Assembly (NCBI GenBank): GCA_030430575.1
Contig: JAUIKF010000046.1
Coordinates: forward strand, 1 to 64,000
Direction: 5' to 3'
Length of the DNA stretch: 64,000 nucleotides
Source: Bacteroidia bacterium
GTDB lineage: Bacteria > Bacteroidota > Bacteroidia > J057
Part shown: positions 44,404 to 54,155 of the stretch, piece by piece
Position numbering within the stretch: position 1 is the first letter of the stretch
Layout of the letters: each line of letters opens with the position of its first letter
Notes under the pieces: generated by a model
The model's input: the letters and a program-made list of their open reading frames with translations, nothing else
Told to the model about the DNA's origin: nothing
Database searches by the model: none
Translations under genes and position numbers: made by a program

Positions 44404-45177
44404 ATGTTTAACAAAAAAATCACTACCACCTCCTACACCTTCGCTACGCTCGCGCTCTGTATCTTTATGAGCTTTGTCCCACACCTGCATGCACAACAAT
44501 TGGAAATCCATTCTTCTTCAGACCAGGCGATCCAGGAAGTCCGTACTGGCATGGAACTCTTGGGGCATGAGACGAACAAGTTTCATACCCATATGGTAAA
44601 AGCCCATGAACTAGACCCTAATTTATTGATAGCCAATTTCTTCTTGGGGATGAATCCCGACGCGGAGAAAGAAGAAGCCATGGAGTATGTACAGCTTATC
44701 AAATCCTATGAAGGAGAGTTGAGTGCTGGCGAAAAGGTATTTGCAGAAATGGCGAGCCACTTTGGTGAAGAGGATTATGAGGTGGGTATCCAACTCAAGG
44801 AATTGGCTGACTTATACCCTGAGGACGGTGTCGTACAGCAGTTTGTCGGCATGGCCTTTAACTTATTCAAGCGCCCCAAGGAAGCGATTCCATACCTTAA
44901 GCGTGCGTATGAATTGGCGGAACTGCCTGGATCAGCAAATATTCTAGGATACACTTACCTACAAATCGGCGACACCGAACAAGCCCAAAAATACTTCGAG
45001 GCTTATATGGAAACTACCTCTGGTCACCACAATGCCTATGACTCTATGGGAGACTTTTACATGGCGACCAAGAACTACAAGGCTGCGGCGGAGAGCTTTG
45101 AGAAAGCTGCCGAATTGCACCCTGAAGGCACCCACCATACTGAAAAGGCCGAAAAAGCACGTGAGATGATGAAGTAG
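44404..45177 (+). CDS. Secreted TPR protein
   Basis: The 257-residue product starts with a signal peptide (LALCIFMSFVPHLHAQQ) and has TPRs in the C-terminal half (RPKEAIPYLKRAYELAELPG, GDTEQAQKYFEAYMETTSGH, NYKAAAESFEKAAELHPEGT). It is probably periplasmic. A second ATG 30 bp upstream (44374) would extend the N terminus by 10 residues; 44404 gives a better signal peptide. A strong terminator follows 64 bp after its stop. Confidence 0.7.
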   Translation: MFNKKITTTSYTFATLALCIFMSFVPHLHAQQLEIHSSSDQAIQEVRTGMELLGHETNKFHTHMVKAHELDPNLLIANFFLGMNPDAEKEEAMEYVQLIKSYEGELSAGEKVFAEMASHFGEEDYEVGIQLKELADLYPEDGVVQQFVGMAFNLFKRPKEAIPYLKRAYELAELPGSANILGYTYLQIGDTEQAQKYFEAYMETTSGHHNAYDSMGDFYMATKNYKAAAESFEKAAELHPEGTHHTEKAEKAREMMK

Positions 45178-45241
45178 AAAATTATCGAACGAGGAATGTA
45201 TAAAGAATTTTTAGGTTCTTAATTCATTTCTCGTTCTTTTG

Positions 45242-45270
45242 ACCCACAAGCGGCTGCTTGTGGGTTTTTT
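45242..45270 (+). terminator. Rho-independent terminator
   Basis: ACCCACAAGC, loop GGCT, GCTTGTGGGT and a run of six T form a textbook terminator after the TPR gene. Confidence 0.9.
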
Positions 45271-45374
45271 GTATGTTGAGTTTGAGCTTGAATTTGCACT
45301 TGAGTTTTATTTTCTCTTAATAGCCACTAAGGCTAACATTCCCTCCCTTGATGAGTTAGACGATAAAAAGTGAA

Positions 45375-46472
45375 ATGAAGAAATCCCTCCTCTTCCTGCC
45401 AGATATATCTGGATTTACAGAGTTTGTCCAAACGACAGAAGTGAGTCACAGTCAGCATGTGATTGCGGAAGTGCTGGAGGTCTTACTAGCAGCCAATACC
45501 TTGGACTTGCAGCTGGCGGAGATTGAAGGAGATGCCTTGTTCTATTTTAAAGAAGAGGAGATCCCTTCGCTGGAGCAACTGCTAGCGCAGGTGGAGACCA
45601 TGTTCACGGCGTTTTATAGCCACCTCAAATTGCTTGAGAAGAACCGAGTCTGTCCCTGCAACGCCTGCTCCTCTGCACCGAACCTACAGCTCAAGATCAT
45701 CGCCCACTGTGGAGAGTTGCAGTTTATCACCGTTCAGGATAAACGCAAACCTTTTGGGACGCAGGTGATCGAAGTGCATCGCCTGATGAAAAACTCTGTA
45801 GAAAGCGACAATTATGTGCTCTTGAGCAAAGAGCTGGCAGATCATATGGAATTGTCCACAGATTACAAAAGCAAGTTGTATGACTTTCAGGCTGGGGAAA
45901 ATGAATACGATGGCAAAAAGGTGCCTTATTTATTCTCCCTCATAGACAATGAAACGCTCAAGCTGAAGCCTTTTGCCCAAGCCCCAAAAATCAGCTTCGA
46001 CAAAGCGCCCAGCATTTACCTAAAAAAAGAATTCCCCGTTTCAGCCCCTCAATTGTTTGAATATATCTCCAACTATGCCTATCGTCATTATTGGACGGAC
46101 GGGGTGGATCGGTATGAATACGATGAAAATGAAGTCAGCAGAATAGGGACGGAGCATATCTGCGTGGTCAATGGCAAACACCTCAACTTCCTCACCGTCA
46201 TCAAGGAGGGAAAACCAGGCCAACTGGTCTATGGAGAGACGTCGTCTGACGCGCCGGTAGCAGATGCGTTTTATCAATTTTATTTCATCACCCCCCTGAC
46301 GGAACACTCCTGTATCTTTGAAACGGAAGTCTATCTGGTTGCAAAATCTCCCCTCAAACGACTGCTGATAGCACTGGTCATCCAACACATTTTTCGCAAA
46401 AACCTCAAAAGCGCTATCAATAGTTTGTTTGATTTTGTGGAAAAGGGAAAAAGGGGCCAAATTCAATTATAA
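45375..46472 (+). CDS. DUF2652/START-like protein
   Basis: This 365-residue cytoplasmic protein has an N-terminal domain resembling class III cyclases (LLFLPDISGFTEFVQTTE, and EIEGDALFYF), annotated DUF2652, up to about residue 190. A C-terminal SRPBCC/START-like domain (about 215-360) follows, with APQLFEYISNYAYRHYW. CPCNACSS (Cys95-Cys100 region) is a small Cys cluster. The catalytic status is unknown. A single-base-to-4-bp gap precedes the next gene. Confidence 0.75.
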   Translation: MKKSLLFLPDISGFTEFVQTTEVSHSQHVIAEVLEVLLAANTLDLQLAEIEGDALFYFKEEEIPSLEQLLAQVETMFTAFYSHLKLLEKNRVCPCNACSSAPNLQLKIIAHCGELQFITVQDKRKPFGTQVIEVHRLMKNSVESDNYVLLSKELADHMELSTDYKSKLYDFQAGENEYDGKKVPYLFSLIDNETLKLKPFAQAPKISFDKAPSIYLKKEFPVSAPQLFEYISNYAYRHYWTDGVDRYEYDENEVSRIGTEHICVVNGKHLNFLTVIKEGKPGQLVYGETSSDAPVADAFYQFYFITPLTEHSCIFETEVYLVAKSPLKRLLIALVIQHIFRKNLKSAINSLFDFVEKGKRGQIQL

Positions 46473-46481
46473 ACTCCGCAA

Positions 46482-47204
46482 ATGAAGAAAGCCATTTTAG
46501 TTATATACCTGAGTCATCTGACCTTCTTGATATTTGGCCAAACGACCAAGCCATTTCCCTATTTATTGGAAATTACTCACGCGGATGACTCGACAGTGCA
46601 TCTATATGTTGACAAACATAAAACGGAAATATTCAACCAAAAACTCAGTGAATTAAATAAAAACCATCCATTATATACTTCAGAAGATTGTGAGTCAGGG
46701 ATGACTTTGCTGGCTATTACATCGATTGATAATTCGTCAAGGAAATATGCAATAGTCTATGGCTTCTGTCCAGAGCCTGAATTTCACCTATACAGTGCTA
46801 GTGATCTCTCAAAATTTTATGGTGCAGTTGGTGGGGTAAATATGTATATACCTGGGAACGGAAGTTTGTATGTGTCGGGGCACCTTAATTCAAATTTTGA
46901 TCGAAAGGTAAAATTGAAATTTGAAAACAATGAATTGAAAGAAGTCAAACAACCGCTCTATTATGTAGGCCTTAAAACCAAGACGCTAAAACCTATTACC
47001 CTATATCAAACCAAAGAATTTAAAAATGTGGTCGCGAACCTTCCTGAAAATTACCGTGTCGAAGTGCTACTTGCTGAAACGGGGTACCGCCACGAAGATT
47101 ATTATCTCATAAAAACGGATTTTGGTTTGGTTGGCTGGGCGAAGATAAAAGCTGGGCAGTATTCCGCTATTGATATAGAAGGAATCTATTTTAATGGAGA
47201 CTAA
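46482..47204 (+). CDS. Secreted protein of unknown function
   Basis: The 240-residue product has a signal peptide (LTFLIFGQ) and a mixed beta-rich body. The C-terminal ~60 residues (VLLAETGYRHEDYYLIKTDF, GLVGWAKIKAG) look like a bacterial SH3-like repeat. No enzymatic motif is visible. It follows DUF2652/START gene by 9 bp and may be co-transcribed. Confidence 0.5.
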   Translation: MKKAILVIYLSHLTFLIFGQTTKPFPYLLEITHADDSTVHLYVDKHKTEIFNQKLSELNKNHPLYTSEDCESGMTLLAITSIDNSSRKYAIVYGFCPEPEFHLYSASDLSKFYGAVGGVNMYIPGNGSLYVSGHLNSNFDRKVKLKFENNELKEVKQPLYYVGLKTKTLKPITLYQTKEFKNVVANLPENYRVEVLLAETGYRHEDYYLIKTDFGLVGWAKIKAGQYSAIDIEGIYFNGD

Positions 47205-47219
47205 CTTGCCATTGACCAC

Positions 47220-47654
47220 ATGAAAAAGACTGACCAACCCATCATCATCACAAAAACTTACAACGCCTCTCGTGAAACTGTATGGCGCGCCCTCACAGAA
47301 CTGGGCCAGATGACCCAATGGTATTTTGAGCAAATCCCTGCGTTCCGGGCGGAGGTGGGGTTTGAGACGCAATTTGCCGTCCAAGTGGAAGATCGGGTAT
47401 TTACCCATCTGTGGAGAATGACGGAGGTGATTCCATTTCAGAAATTCACCCATACATGGAGATACTTGGAATATCCAGGAGATGCCTTTGTGACGTTTGA
47501 ATTGGCGGAGGTGGAGGGCAAGACACAGTTGACGCTGACACTTGAGGTGATTGAGAATTTTGCGGAAGGGATTCCGGAATTCAGGCGGGAGAGTTGTGTA
47601 GGGGGCTGGGAGTACTTTTTGGGGGAAAGGTTGATGGGGTATTTGGGGGAATAA
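47220..47654 (+). CDS. SRPBCC/AHSA1-like protein
   Basis: This 144-residue protein starts with the AHSA1/START fold signature (IIITKTYNASRETVWRALTE) and has a WRYLEYPGDAFVTFELAEVE strand, then a C-terminal helix with GGWEYFLG. These hydrophobic-cavity proteins bind ligands or modulate partners; the specific role is unknown. Confidence 0.8.
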   Translation: MKKTDQPIIITKTYNASRETVWRALTELGQMTQWYFEQIPAFRAEVGFETQFAVQVEDRVFTHLWRMTEVIPFQKFTHTWRYLEYPGDAFVTFELAEVEGKTQLTLTLEVIENFAEGIPEFRRESCVGGWEYFLGERLMGYLGE

Positions 47655-47677
47655 TCGGGATTTAACTAAATAGAAAT

Positions 47678-48127
47678 ATGGAAACGATACTTGATGAATG
47701 TTATGAGGTTGAGGTTGAACGAGTTGATTATCGAAGTGTAGGGATACTTAGAATAGTTTTAATTGAATTAGTAAGGTCAGAAACACCGGAAGATGTTCCG
47801 GTCACCGAAAAAGTAACATTTGAAAATTCCTTCGCTATTAGGTCAACAGCGAAAAGCAGGCATTTTTTGGTAGAATTTAACAATGCCATTTTCCACCAAG
47901 TCCTTAATGAGTCATATGCAAGTCAAAATAAAGATGAAAGGAGAGATACAAAAGGTTTTATCCAAAAAATAACCAAGTCCAATTATCAAGAATATATTAA
48001 AACGAATTTTGGTTGGTATGAGCAGGTAATAGGCAAAGGAATACATTACAGAATAAGAGGGATATCGGAAATTATTGATGTAATTTCATGTGAGGACCCT
48101 GAAATTATGGAAATAGATAAGAATTGA
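47678..48127 (+). CDS. Unknown protein
   Basis: This 149-residue protein is not recognised. It is acidic, soluble and beta-rich, with a moderately conserved-looking HYRIRGISEIIDVIS strand at the C terminus. The GC content is lower than in its neighbours. Confidence 0.45.
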   Translation: METILDECYEVEVERVDYRSVGILRIVLIELVRSETPEDVPVTEKVTFENSFAIRSTAKSRHFLVEFNNAIFHQVLNESYASQNKDERRDTKGFIQKITKSNYQEYIKTNFGWYEQVIGKGIHYRIRGISEIIDVISCEDPEIMEIDKN

Positions 48128-48192
48128 ATATTTGGTAATAGTTTCTTGCTGGGGTGTAAGTCTTTTCCTGCCCCACATTTTTTCGTGAATTT

Positions 48193-48852
48193 ATGATTCC
48201 CTTAAAAGCCATATTAACCACTGCCCACGGCTCCTTCCCTACTCAAGTGGAAGAGGAAGATTTTTTGGTAATGCATGTCAATGGGGTGAAAATAGAACTC
48301 GATGGGTTTGAGGTGTTGAGTATTGAAATGCCTCCAGCATACACAGCGGATCAATTATCGATATTCGACTATGATATTCGGAAGAATACTTATGAGGGCA
48401 GAAAATGGGATACCTTATTCTTGAAGGATTTTCAGTTGGATGCCTTTATTCCTTTGTCTTTGGTAGACCGAGAAACCCAAATACGCGAAATAGCAGATCT
48501 CCATATTAGGATATTAGCTGATAAAAACAGAAAATATCAGTACCTTTTCGAATTGCTCTCCGCAACCTCTGAACAAGCGTTTATTGATGATGCTTTGGGA
48601 GAAATATGGAAGAAATTGCGTGATCGATACCATATTGAAATATGTGCATGCTGTAAAAATTCGTGTACTAATCCTTATGGGGGGATTGCTTTCACGAGTC
48701 AATTATGTTTTAAAGCCATCAAGGAACAATTTTGGGGATTAGATAAAGTAGACAAGGCTTCAATTTCTTCACTGACTCATCAAAACTTGCATGATATAAA
48801 AAATGTAACCGACCATTGTGAGGAATTTTTGCCCAATATAACATCTCCATGA
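48193..48852 (+). CDS. Unknown protein (possibly DUF6304)
   Basis: This 219-residue soluble protein has a FPTQVEEEDFLVMHVNGVKI start and a CACCKNSCTNPYGG cysteine-rich segment near residues 154-167, which may be a metal-binding knot. It may belong to DUF6304, but this is from memory. The ATGA overlap (48849-48852) with the next gene supports co-translation. Confidence 0.5.
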   Translation: MIPLKAILTTAHGSFPTQVEEEDFLVMHVNGVKIELDGFEVLSIEMPPAYTADQLSIFDYDIRKNTYEGRKWDTLFLKDFQLDAFIPLSLVDRETQIREIADLHIRILADKNRKYQYLFELLSATSEQAFIDDALGEIWKKLRDRYHIEICACCKNSCTNPYGGIAFTSQLCFKAIKEQFWGLDKVDKASISSLTHQNLHDIKNVTDHCEEFLPNITSP

Positions 48853-49568
48853 AAACCCTATTAATCCTCTCCTTTAGCCTCATCCTGCTTTCTTGCGGTT
48901 CCCAAGATGTGGCAAATAAAAGCCCAGCCCCCAATTCTCAGCCTGTAGACACGGTCGTAACCGAAGCGCCAAATGAATCTTCTAGCCCACCCAAAATACA
49001 ATCATTACGCTACTTTGAGACCGCAGGCATTTGGGACACGCTTTTAAAAATATCTACCCATCAACACTTGGGAAATTTTCACATAAAAGACTTCCATAAA
49101 GAAGAATTGATCAATATCGATTCTACTTCCGTCGCCCAAGCGATACGGGAAATCTCTTCCTTGAAGTCTGTGTATCCGCTTCGGGTTTTTCCCCATTTTG
49201 ACGACCTGGTTTCCCTGGTCTTTTTTGGCGAGCAATATGATGCGGATCAAATAACAGACTTTCTAGCCATCGCTACGTTGAATCTGGAATCAGCGAAAAA
49301 AGGGGCGGTTGAAGCTCTCTCAGCGAGAGGAGAATTTATGGGGGAAAGCTGGGAGTATTTCGCTGAATTTCAGTCTGATAGGGGATTTCGGGTGACGCGT
49401 ATCGATCAGAATACTTGTGTTGACGAAATGGGAGATTCTCGCGCTGGAGAAATTTCTTTGCTAAAGTACGTGCAAGTATTTGACATCAACAGCCATGGTG
49501 AAATTGTTACTATAAAAAATGATACCTTGGCAATTGAATATTGTAAATTCCCCTCTCCCCATGACTGA
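48849..49568 (+). CDS. Unknown lipoprotein
   Basis: This 239-residue lipoprotein has MKTLLILSFSLILLSCGSQD with Cys16. The mature part has a helical domain and a beta-rich C terminus (FRVTRIDQNTCVDEMGDSRA). No family is recognised. It overlaps the preceding gene by 4 bases and the next by 8 bases, which fits translational coupling. Confidence 0.55.
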   Translation: MKTLLILSFSLILLSCGSQDVANKSPAPNSQPVDTVVTEAPNESSSPPKIQSLRYFETAGIWDTLLKISTHQHLGNFHIKDFHKEELINIDSTSVAQAIREISSLKSVYPLRVFPHFDDLVSLVFFGEQYDADQITDFLAIATLNLESAKKGAVEALSARGEFMGESWEYFAEFQSDRGFRVTRIDQNTCVDEMGDSRAGEISLLKYVQVFDINSHGEIVTIKNDTLAIEYCKFPSPHD

Positions 49569-49869
49569 AGAAACCCACTACCACACCACCGCCTCCGCCA
49601 TCCCCGACGCCACCAAAAGCCAGATGTTTGGCAAACCTTGTTATAAGATTAATGGGAAAGCCTTTTGCTGCTTTTTTCAAAACGAAATGGTGTTTAAATT
49701 GACGGGAGATGTACATCAAGAGGCATTAAGTTTTGACGGCTCAAAGCTGTTTGACCCTTCGGGCAAGGGACGAGCGATGAAGGAATGGGTACAAGTACCT
49801 TTTGACTACCAAGACAAGTGGGAACGCTTTGCGGCTGAAGCGGCTAAGTATGTGAGCGTTATGAATTGA
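49561..49869 (+). CDS. TfoX-N-like small protein
   Basis: This 102-residue protein resembles the N-terminal TfoX/YjbR-type fold (QMFGKPCYKINGKAFCCFFQ, then MVFKLTGD and MKEWVQVPF). It is short for a TfoX, lacking the C-terminal domain. ATG 49561 is chosen; an upstream ATG at 49519 would extend it, but overlap of 8 bp with the preceding gene is a typical coupled start. Confidence 0.65.
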   Translation: MTEETHYHTTASAIPDATKSQMFGKPCYKINGKAFCCFFQNEMVFKLTGDVHQEALSFDGSKLFDPSGKGRAMKEWVQVPFDYQDKWERFAAEAAKYVSVMN

Positions 49870-49954
49870 TATACCATCGATTGATTTTTATTGTAAAATA
49901 TTGATAATCAGCCAATAATGTCATATTTTACAATTACTAATCAGTCAATCCATC

Positions 49955-50962
49955 ATGAATAATTCCTTCATCCTCATCATAGGTCTTTTGTTGGCTACCG
50001 CCACCTGCATGGCCCAGCAGCCCCCTTACTCAGGGACCATCTTTATCGACCCTGACATTATTACCCCCACAGACTCCTCAGCCTACCAAAGTGTCACGTA
50101 CACAGGTCAAGGCATGCGCACGGTCTACGACCGGCGCGTCTCCAACTGGGTGACCATCAATGCCTACCTCTTTGATGTGGTATGGAATGATGGTCTCACT
50201 TCTGAGGCTCAGATCAATCCAGAGTTTGGCAGCGTAGCAGCGGCCACGGTGGAGGCCGAAAAATACGCTTGGAGCATCGGGCAGTTGCCGACGTGCCTGC
50301 GGGTGGACGTAGATGAAATCTGGATTCATCTGGGTACAGAGCCATTTGGCGGAGGGAATAACTCCATCCTCATCCATACGGGCCAAAGCACCATCTACGA
50401 GGCTGACGGCATCTTGGAAGAGACCTTGGTCCATGAAGCATGCCACACTTCTCTGGATGCGAGGCACGCTGCCTCAGCAGGCTGGCTGAATGCGCAGAAC
50501 CTCGATCCAACTTTTATCTCGACCTATGCGCGCGATCATCCTACCAGAGAAGACATCGCTGAGAGCTTTTTGACCTGGCTGATGGTGAGACACCGCCGCG
50601 ATAGCATCTCTCAGCAAGACTACGACGCGATCACGATGGCTATCCCTAATCGATTAGCCTATTTCGATAGCATCCCTTGTGACCTGTTTCCCATGGTGAT
50701 CTCAAGTGGGACGTCCATTGATAAGCCCAAGGACCTAGCCCTTTTCATTTACCCTAATCCCACGCAAGGAATGATCCACATAGAGGGACATGGAATAGTC
50801 GATGGAACCGTAAGAATTTGGGATACAACAGGGAAATTAGCCTATCATCGCCCCCTCTCAGCCCATGGTCAAGTAGATTTGGCCCATTTGCCAAATGGGT
50901 TGTACCTGATCGAGTTGAGGAGTGAAGCGGGGAGCGTGAAGCAGAAAGTGATTAAGCGATGA
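49955..50962 (+). CDS. T9SS-secreted zincin-like metallopeptidase
   Basis: This 335-residue protein has a signal peptide (LLATATCMAQ), a catalytic domain with HEACH (160-164) and downstream RHAASAGWLNAQ and REDIAESFLTWL (possible third ligand Glu), and a C-terminal T9SS sorting tail (IYPNPTQGMIHIEG to PNGLYLIEL). The HExxH helix suggests a zinc protease, secreted to the cell surface or medium. The substrate is unknown. Confidence 0.75.
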   Translation: MNNSFILIIGLLLATATCMAQQPPYSGTIFIDPDIITPTDSSAYQSVTYTGQGMRTVYDRRVSNWVTINAYLFDVVWNDGLTSEAQINPEFGSVAAATVEAEKYAWSIGQLPTCLRVDVDEIWIHLGTEPFGGGNNSILIHTGQSTIYEADGILEETLVHEACHTSLDARHAASAGWLNAQNLDPTFISTYARDHPTREDIAESFLTWLMVRHRRDSISQQDYDAITMAIPNRLAYFDSIPCDLFPMVISSGTSIDKPKDLALFIYPNPTQGMIHIEGHGIVDGTVRIWDTTGKLAYHRPLSAHGQVDLAHLPNGLYLIELRSEAGSVKQKVIKR

Positions 50963-50999
50963 AAATAATATTTCCAAGCCCTTTGAAACTCACCCCCAA

Positions 51000-51031
51000 C
51001 CCCCTCTCTTGGGAAGAGAGGGGGCTTTTTT
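51000..51031 (+). terminator. Terminator within a mosaic repeat
   Basis: CCCCCTCTCTT, loop GGG, AAGAGAGGGGG and a T-run, after the zincin gene. The following 51032-51090 (CCTTCTCTTTCGAAGAGAAGG and a GGCGGCGGAGGCGTAGC stretch) belongs to the same mosaic repeat type. Confidence 0.75.
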
Positions 51032-51134
51032 CAGGAGAGTCCTTCTCTTTCGAAGAGAAGGGCGGCGGAGGCGTAGCTGGAGCGGGATGAGTTTTCTTCT
51101 CAAACACCTATTATTATCCACATAACATACACCA

Positions 51135-51671
51135 ATGAAACCAACACTTATCCTCATCTGCTTTGCTCTTTTCCTAGCAAGCTGCATTGCCCCTGAAACC
51201 TCCGCAGATGCCCCTACAGAAGCACCTACACCACAAGAGACCGTTGCTATCGACACTACACCCCGCGTCACGGGCATAGGCGGCATCTTCTTTGGTTCCA
51301 CCAATCCCACAGCGGTGCGGAAATGGTATGGGGAGAATCTAGGCCTTGCTATAGACGAGTACGGCTCCCCTTTCGAATTCAGAAATGCGAATCGCCCTGA
51401 TGAAATCAACTACCTGCGGTGGAGTCCTTTTCAGACAGGCACGGACTACTTCGCGCCTTCGGAGAAAGAATTGATGATCAACTATCGTGTTCAGCATATA
51501 GAAGGCTTAGTCAAAAAACTCAAGGCTAATGGGGTCACTGTCCTGGATACCGTTACGGATTATGGCTATGGGAAATTTGTCCATCTGATGGACCTGGAAG
51601 GCAATAAAATCGAGCTGTGGGAACCTGTGGATAGCGTCTTGACGGCTATGGGGGGGAAGACGACGAAGTGA
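51135..51671 (+). CDS. Glyoxalase/VOC-like lipoprotein
   Basis: This 178-residue lipoprotein (LFLASC, Cys16) has a VOC/glyoxalase fold after a short linker: GIGGIFFGSTNPTAVRKWYG, a middle strand, and MDLEGNKIELWEPVD at the C terminus with the typical Glu ligand. It would sit in the periplasm. The substrate is unknown. Confidence 0.85.
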   Translation: MKPTLILICFALFLASCIAPETSADAPTEAPTPQETVAIDTTPRVTGIGGIFFGSTNPTAVRKWYGENLGLAIDEYGSPFEFRNANRPDEINYLRWSPFQTGTDYFAPSEKELMINYRVQHIEGLVKKLKANGVTVLDTVTDYGYGKFVHLMDLEGNKIELWEPVDSVLTAMGGKTTK

Positions 51672-51852
51672 ATTTTTGAATTTTTGGAAGCCAAAAATTC
51701 TTGATGGCAGCGCAGTAGTTGAATTGTTATATATCCACACAGTGGACAGGGTGTCCAATAGTAATGATTACGGGAAGGATTTGTTAAGGGAGCATTTGGA
51801 GCGGGCGCATTAGCGAATAAAAACCAATCATTATTTATCAAACCATAGTCCA

Positions 51853-52521
51853 ATGTTTACACTAAAGGAAATAACCATCCCCTCCATCCAATTGATTCTT
51901 TTGTCTGGCCTTCTATCCTTATTATTCATTTACTTTAAGCAGAAAACCATTCAGATTGCGGAAAAGGCTTCCAACAAGGCATTACGCCAATTTGATAATG
52001 AGCTAAAGAATAAAAACACTGTTACTTTTCGAGATGAGCAAGTGAGAAATAACCTTATTACTCACATGGCAAAGTTGTCAATTGATATAAAAATCAGGCT
52101 TTGGCAAGAATTATATGACCTATACTTCGACTATAAAAAGTCTTGGGATTTCGATAAAGGGACTCCGCTTAAGGATTATGGTGAGATAAATGCAAATCTT
52201 AAAAGAGCGCAGAAAAATATTTTGATTAATTCCATCTACTTAGGTGGGAAATTGACCATTTCTCTTTCGAACCTCAGCGCATTATTAATTGCATGTATTC
52301 GGTTAAAATATCAATCAAATAAACTTGGAGAAAGCTTTAACCTAGACACTGAAATTGAAAAGAATCACCTAAAGATTGATTCACTTATTGATGACGTTCA
52401 AACAGAATTAAATGCTACTTTATTTACTGATCAGTCTTTAAGAGACTATGAATTTACTGATGATCAATTAAAAGAGATTTTTGAAATCAGAAAAAATCAA
52501 CTCAAAAGCCTGTCAGAATAG
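51853..52521 (+). CDS. Membrane-anchored protein of unknown function
   Basis: This 222-residue protein has one N-terminal TM helix (LILLSGLLSLLFIYF), then a long helical cytoplasmic or periplasmic body. It is AT-rich compared with its surroundings. No motif is recognised. Confidence 0.5.
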   Translation: MFTLKEITIPSIQLILLSGLLSLLFIYFKQKTIQIAEKASNKALRQFDNELKNKNTVTFRDEQVRNNLITHMAKLSIDIKIRLWQELYDLYFDYKKSWDFDKGTPLKDYGEINANLKRAQKNILINSIYLGGKLTISLSNLSALLIACIRLKYQSNKLGESFNLDTEIEKNHLKIDSLIDDVQTELNATLFTDQSLRDYEFTDDQLKEIFEIRKNQLKSLSE

Positions 52522-52619
52522 ATCTAAAAATATTGAACTAACCACTGATAGCACAGATTTTCACAGATTATGGTTTCTTTTTTTATCACTATTTCGCATA
52601 AAATCGCAGTTGACAAGAA

Positions 52620-52958
52620 ATGACATATTCTACATATAGGGTCAGATTGTTGAAAGAGATTTTTAAACAAGGTTATCGTGATCGAGACTGGCGCCATAAT
52701 GACCCTCAGCCAGTCGTATCTTTGGAATATTTTTTTGAAGGGAATCCCCAAAAAGATTCCATTGCTCCTAATTTAATGGACAAACATCCTGGGCTAGATT
52801 TCTTTTTTCAGTACTTCAGAAATATTAGAATAAGACGAGATGTAAAAGACGTTTTAGTCAATATCCATAATCTAGATGATATCATTGGAGGAGATGTAAA
52901 CGGATGGCCATCTGCTGGAAATGTGCATATTCTTACTAGTGCATCAAGCATTATATAA
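52620..52958 (+). CDS. Unknown protein
   Basis: This 112-residue soluble protein (MTYSTYRVRLLKEIFKQGYR start) has no recognised domain. It lies in low-GC DNA between the membrane protein and the hairpin element at 52975. It may be a decayed or horizontally acquired gene. Confidence 0.35.
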   Translation: MTYSTYRVRLLKEIFKQGYRDRDWRHNDPQPVVSLEYFFEGNPQKDSIAPNLMDKHPGLDFFFQYFRNIRIRRDVKDVLVNIHNLDDIIGGDVNGWPSAGNVHILTSASSII

Positions 52959-52974
52959 TTAGCGGTTACTGAGG

Positions 52975-53113
52975 GGCGCGGATTACCCCAAAGATCCAGC
53001 CCTCCGAAGCCGGAAATCCGCGCCAGCTTGCTTGGCAACTAAGAAAACGCGCATTTATATGCGCTGGGCTGGATTTCTGGCGTGTGAGTTGGCTTTTGAG
53101 CGTAATCCAGCCC
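52975..53113. repeat. Covarying hairpin element (copy A)
   Basis: Two long hairpins are in a row: GGCGCGGATTA (52975-52985) with AAATCCGCGCC (53014-53024), and GGGCTGGATT (53066-53075) with AATCCAGCCC (53104-53113), with a small hairpin GCGCAT-TTAT-ATGCGC between. Copy B at 60510-60651 has the same inner GGATT/AATCC but different outer arms that still pair. It is followed by a conserved TTAGTGC...GCACT tail and lies just before the AraC gene. Confidence 0.75.
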
Positions 53114-53180
53114 TAAACCCATAAGAACTTAGTGCTTGATGCACTAGCCTTTTTCCCACGCTGATCAAATTAGCAGAACC

Positions 53181-54056
53181 ATGACCACCGACCCCATCCA
53201 TATCAAGTTCCAAAACCGTCAAAATCCGCAAGCGGAATTTGACCTCATCAGGCTGGAAGATCTGCGGGAGAGGAAGGACCTGGGCCACTCGCCCTACCAA
53301 TCACATGTGGTGGAGTTTTATATCATCCTCTTGATTGAAGAGGGAATAGGATTTCACACCATTGACTTCACCCAGTATCCGTACCAGAAGGGGACGCTGA
53401 TCACAATTCGGAAAGACCAAATCCACCAGTTTCACCAGAACAATTCGGTGAACGGATTGATGATGCTTTTTACAGATGAATTTCTGGTGAGTTATTTGGA
53501 GCAATTGGAAGCGTTGAAGTCCTTGCAGTTGTTTAATGAGTTATTGGGGGTACCAAAAATACAGTTGTCGGATAGCGAATTGAGGCAGGTATCTGAACTG
53601 GTGGGGCGAATAAACAAGGAATATTTCGAGGTGAATGACGACTATTCGCTGGGCATTATCAGGAGTGAATTGCACATCTTGCTGGCCAATCTCTACCGCA
53701 TCAAATCGCAAAACAATCAGCTCATCAGCAACCGCAAATACCTGAGCGAGTTTATCCATTTCCAAAACCTTGTGGAAAAACACGTCACAGAATACACCAA
53801 AGTGATGGACTATGCCCAGATAATCGGGGTTAGCACCAAAACCCTCAATACCATCACCCAACACATTGTCAATAAAACGGCCAAGGAATTCATTGACGAT
53901 ATTTGCACCAAGCAAATCAAACGCCTCCTCATCAATACCACACATTCTGTCAAAGAGATCGCCTACGCCTCAGGGTTCGAGGAGACCACCAATTTTTACA
54001 AATACTTCAAACGCCAGACGAAACTCACGCCTGAGCAGTTTCGAGCAAGTTTCTAA
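53181..54056 (+). CDS. AraC-family transcriptional regulator
   Basis: This 291-residue protein has an N-terminal cupin-like sensor (YIILLIEEGIGFHTIDFTQY, to about 110) and a C-terminal AraC double HTH (HVTEYTKVMDYAQIIGVSTK, then VKEIAYASGFEETTNFYKYF). The putative effector is unknown. The next gene, a duplicated SnoaL protein, 99 bp downstream, is a candidate target. Confidence 0.9.
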   Translation: MTTDPIHIKFQNRQNPQAEFDLIRLEDLRERKDLGHSPYQSHVVEFYIILLIEEGIGFHTIDFTQYPYQKGTLITIRKDQIHQFHQNNSVNGLMMLFTDEFLVSYLEQLEALKSLQLFNELLGVPKIQLSDSELRQVSELVGRINKEYFEVNDDYSLGIIRSELHILLANLYRIKSQNNQLISNRKYLSEFIHFQNLVEKHVTEYTKVMDYAQIIGVSTKTLNTITQHIVNKTAKEFIDDICTKQIKRLLINTTHSVKEIAYASGFEETTNFYKYFKRQTKLTPEQFRASF

Positions 54057-54155
54057 GTACTTTCTCATTTTTACAGTCTTTAGGCTGTTTGTTATATCCA
54101 TAAAGGCAGAAAAGGCCTTCATCTTTGTGTCATCATGTTAACACAAAAACACCAG

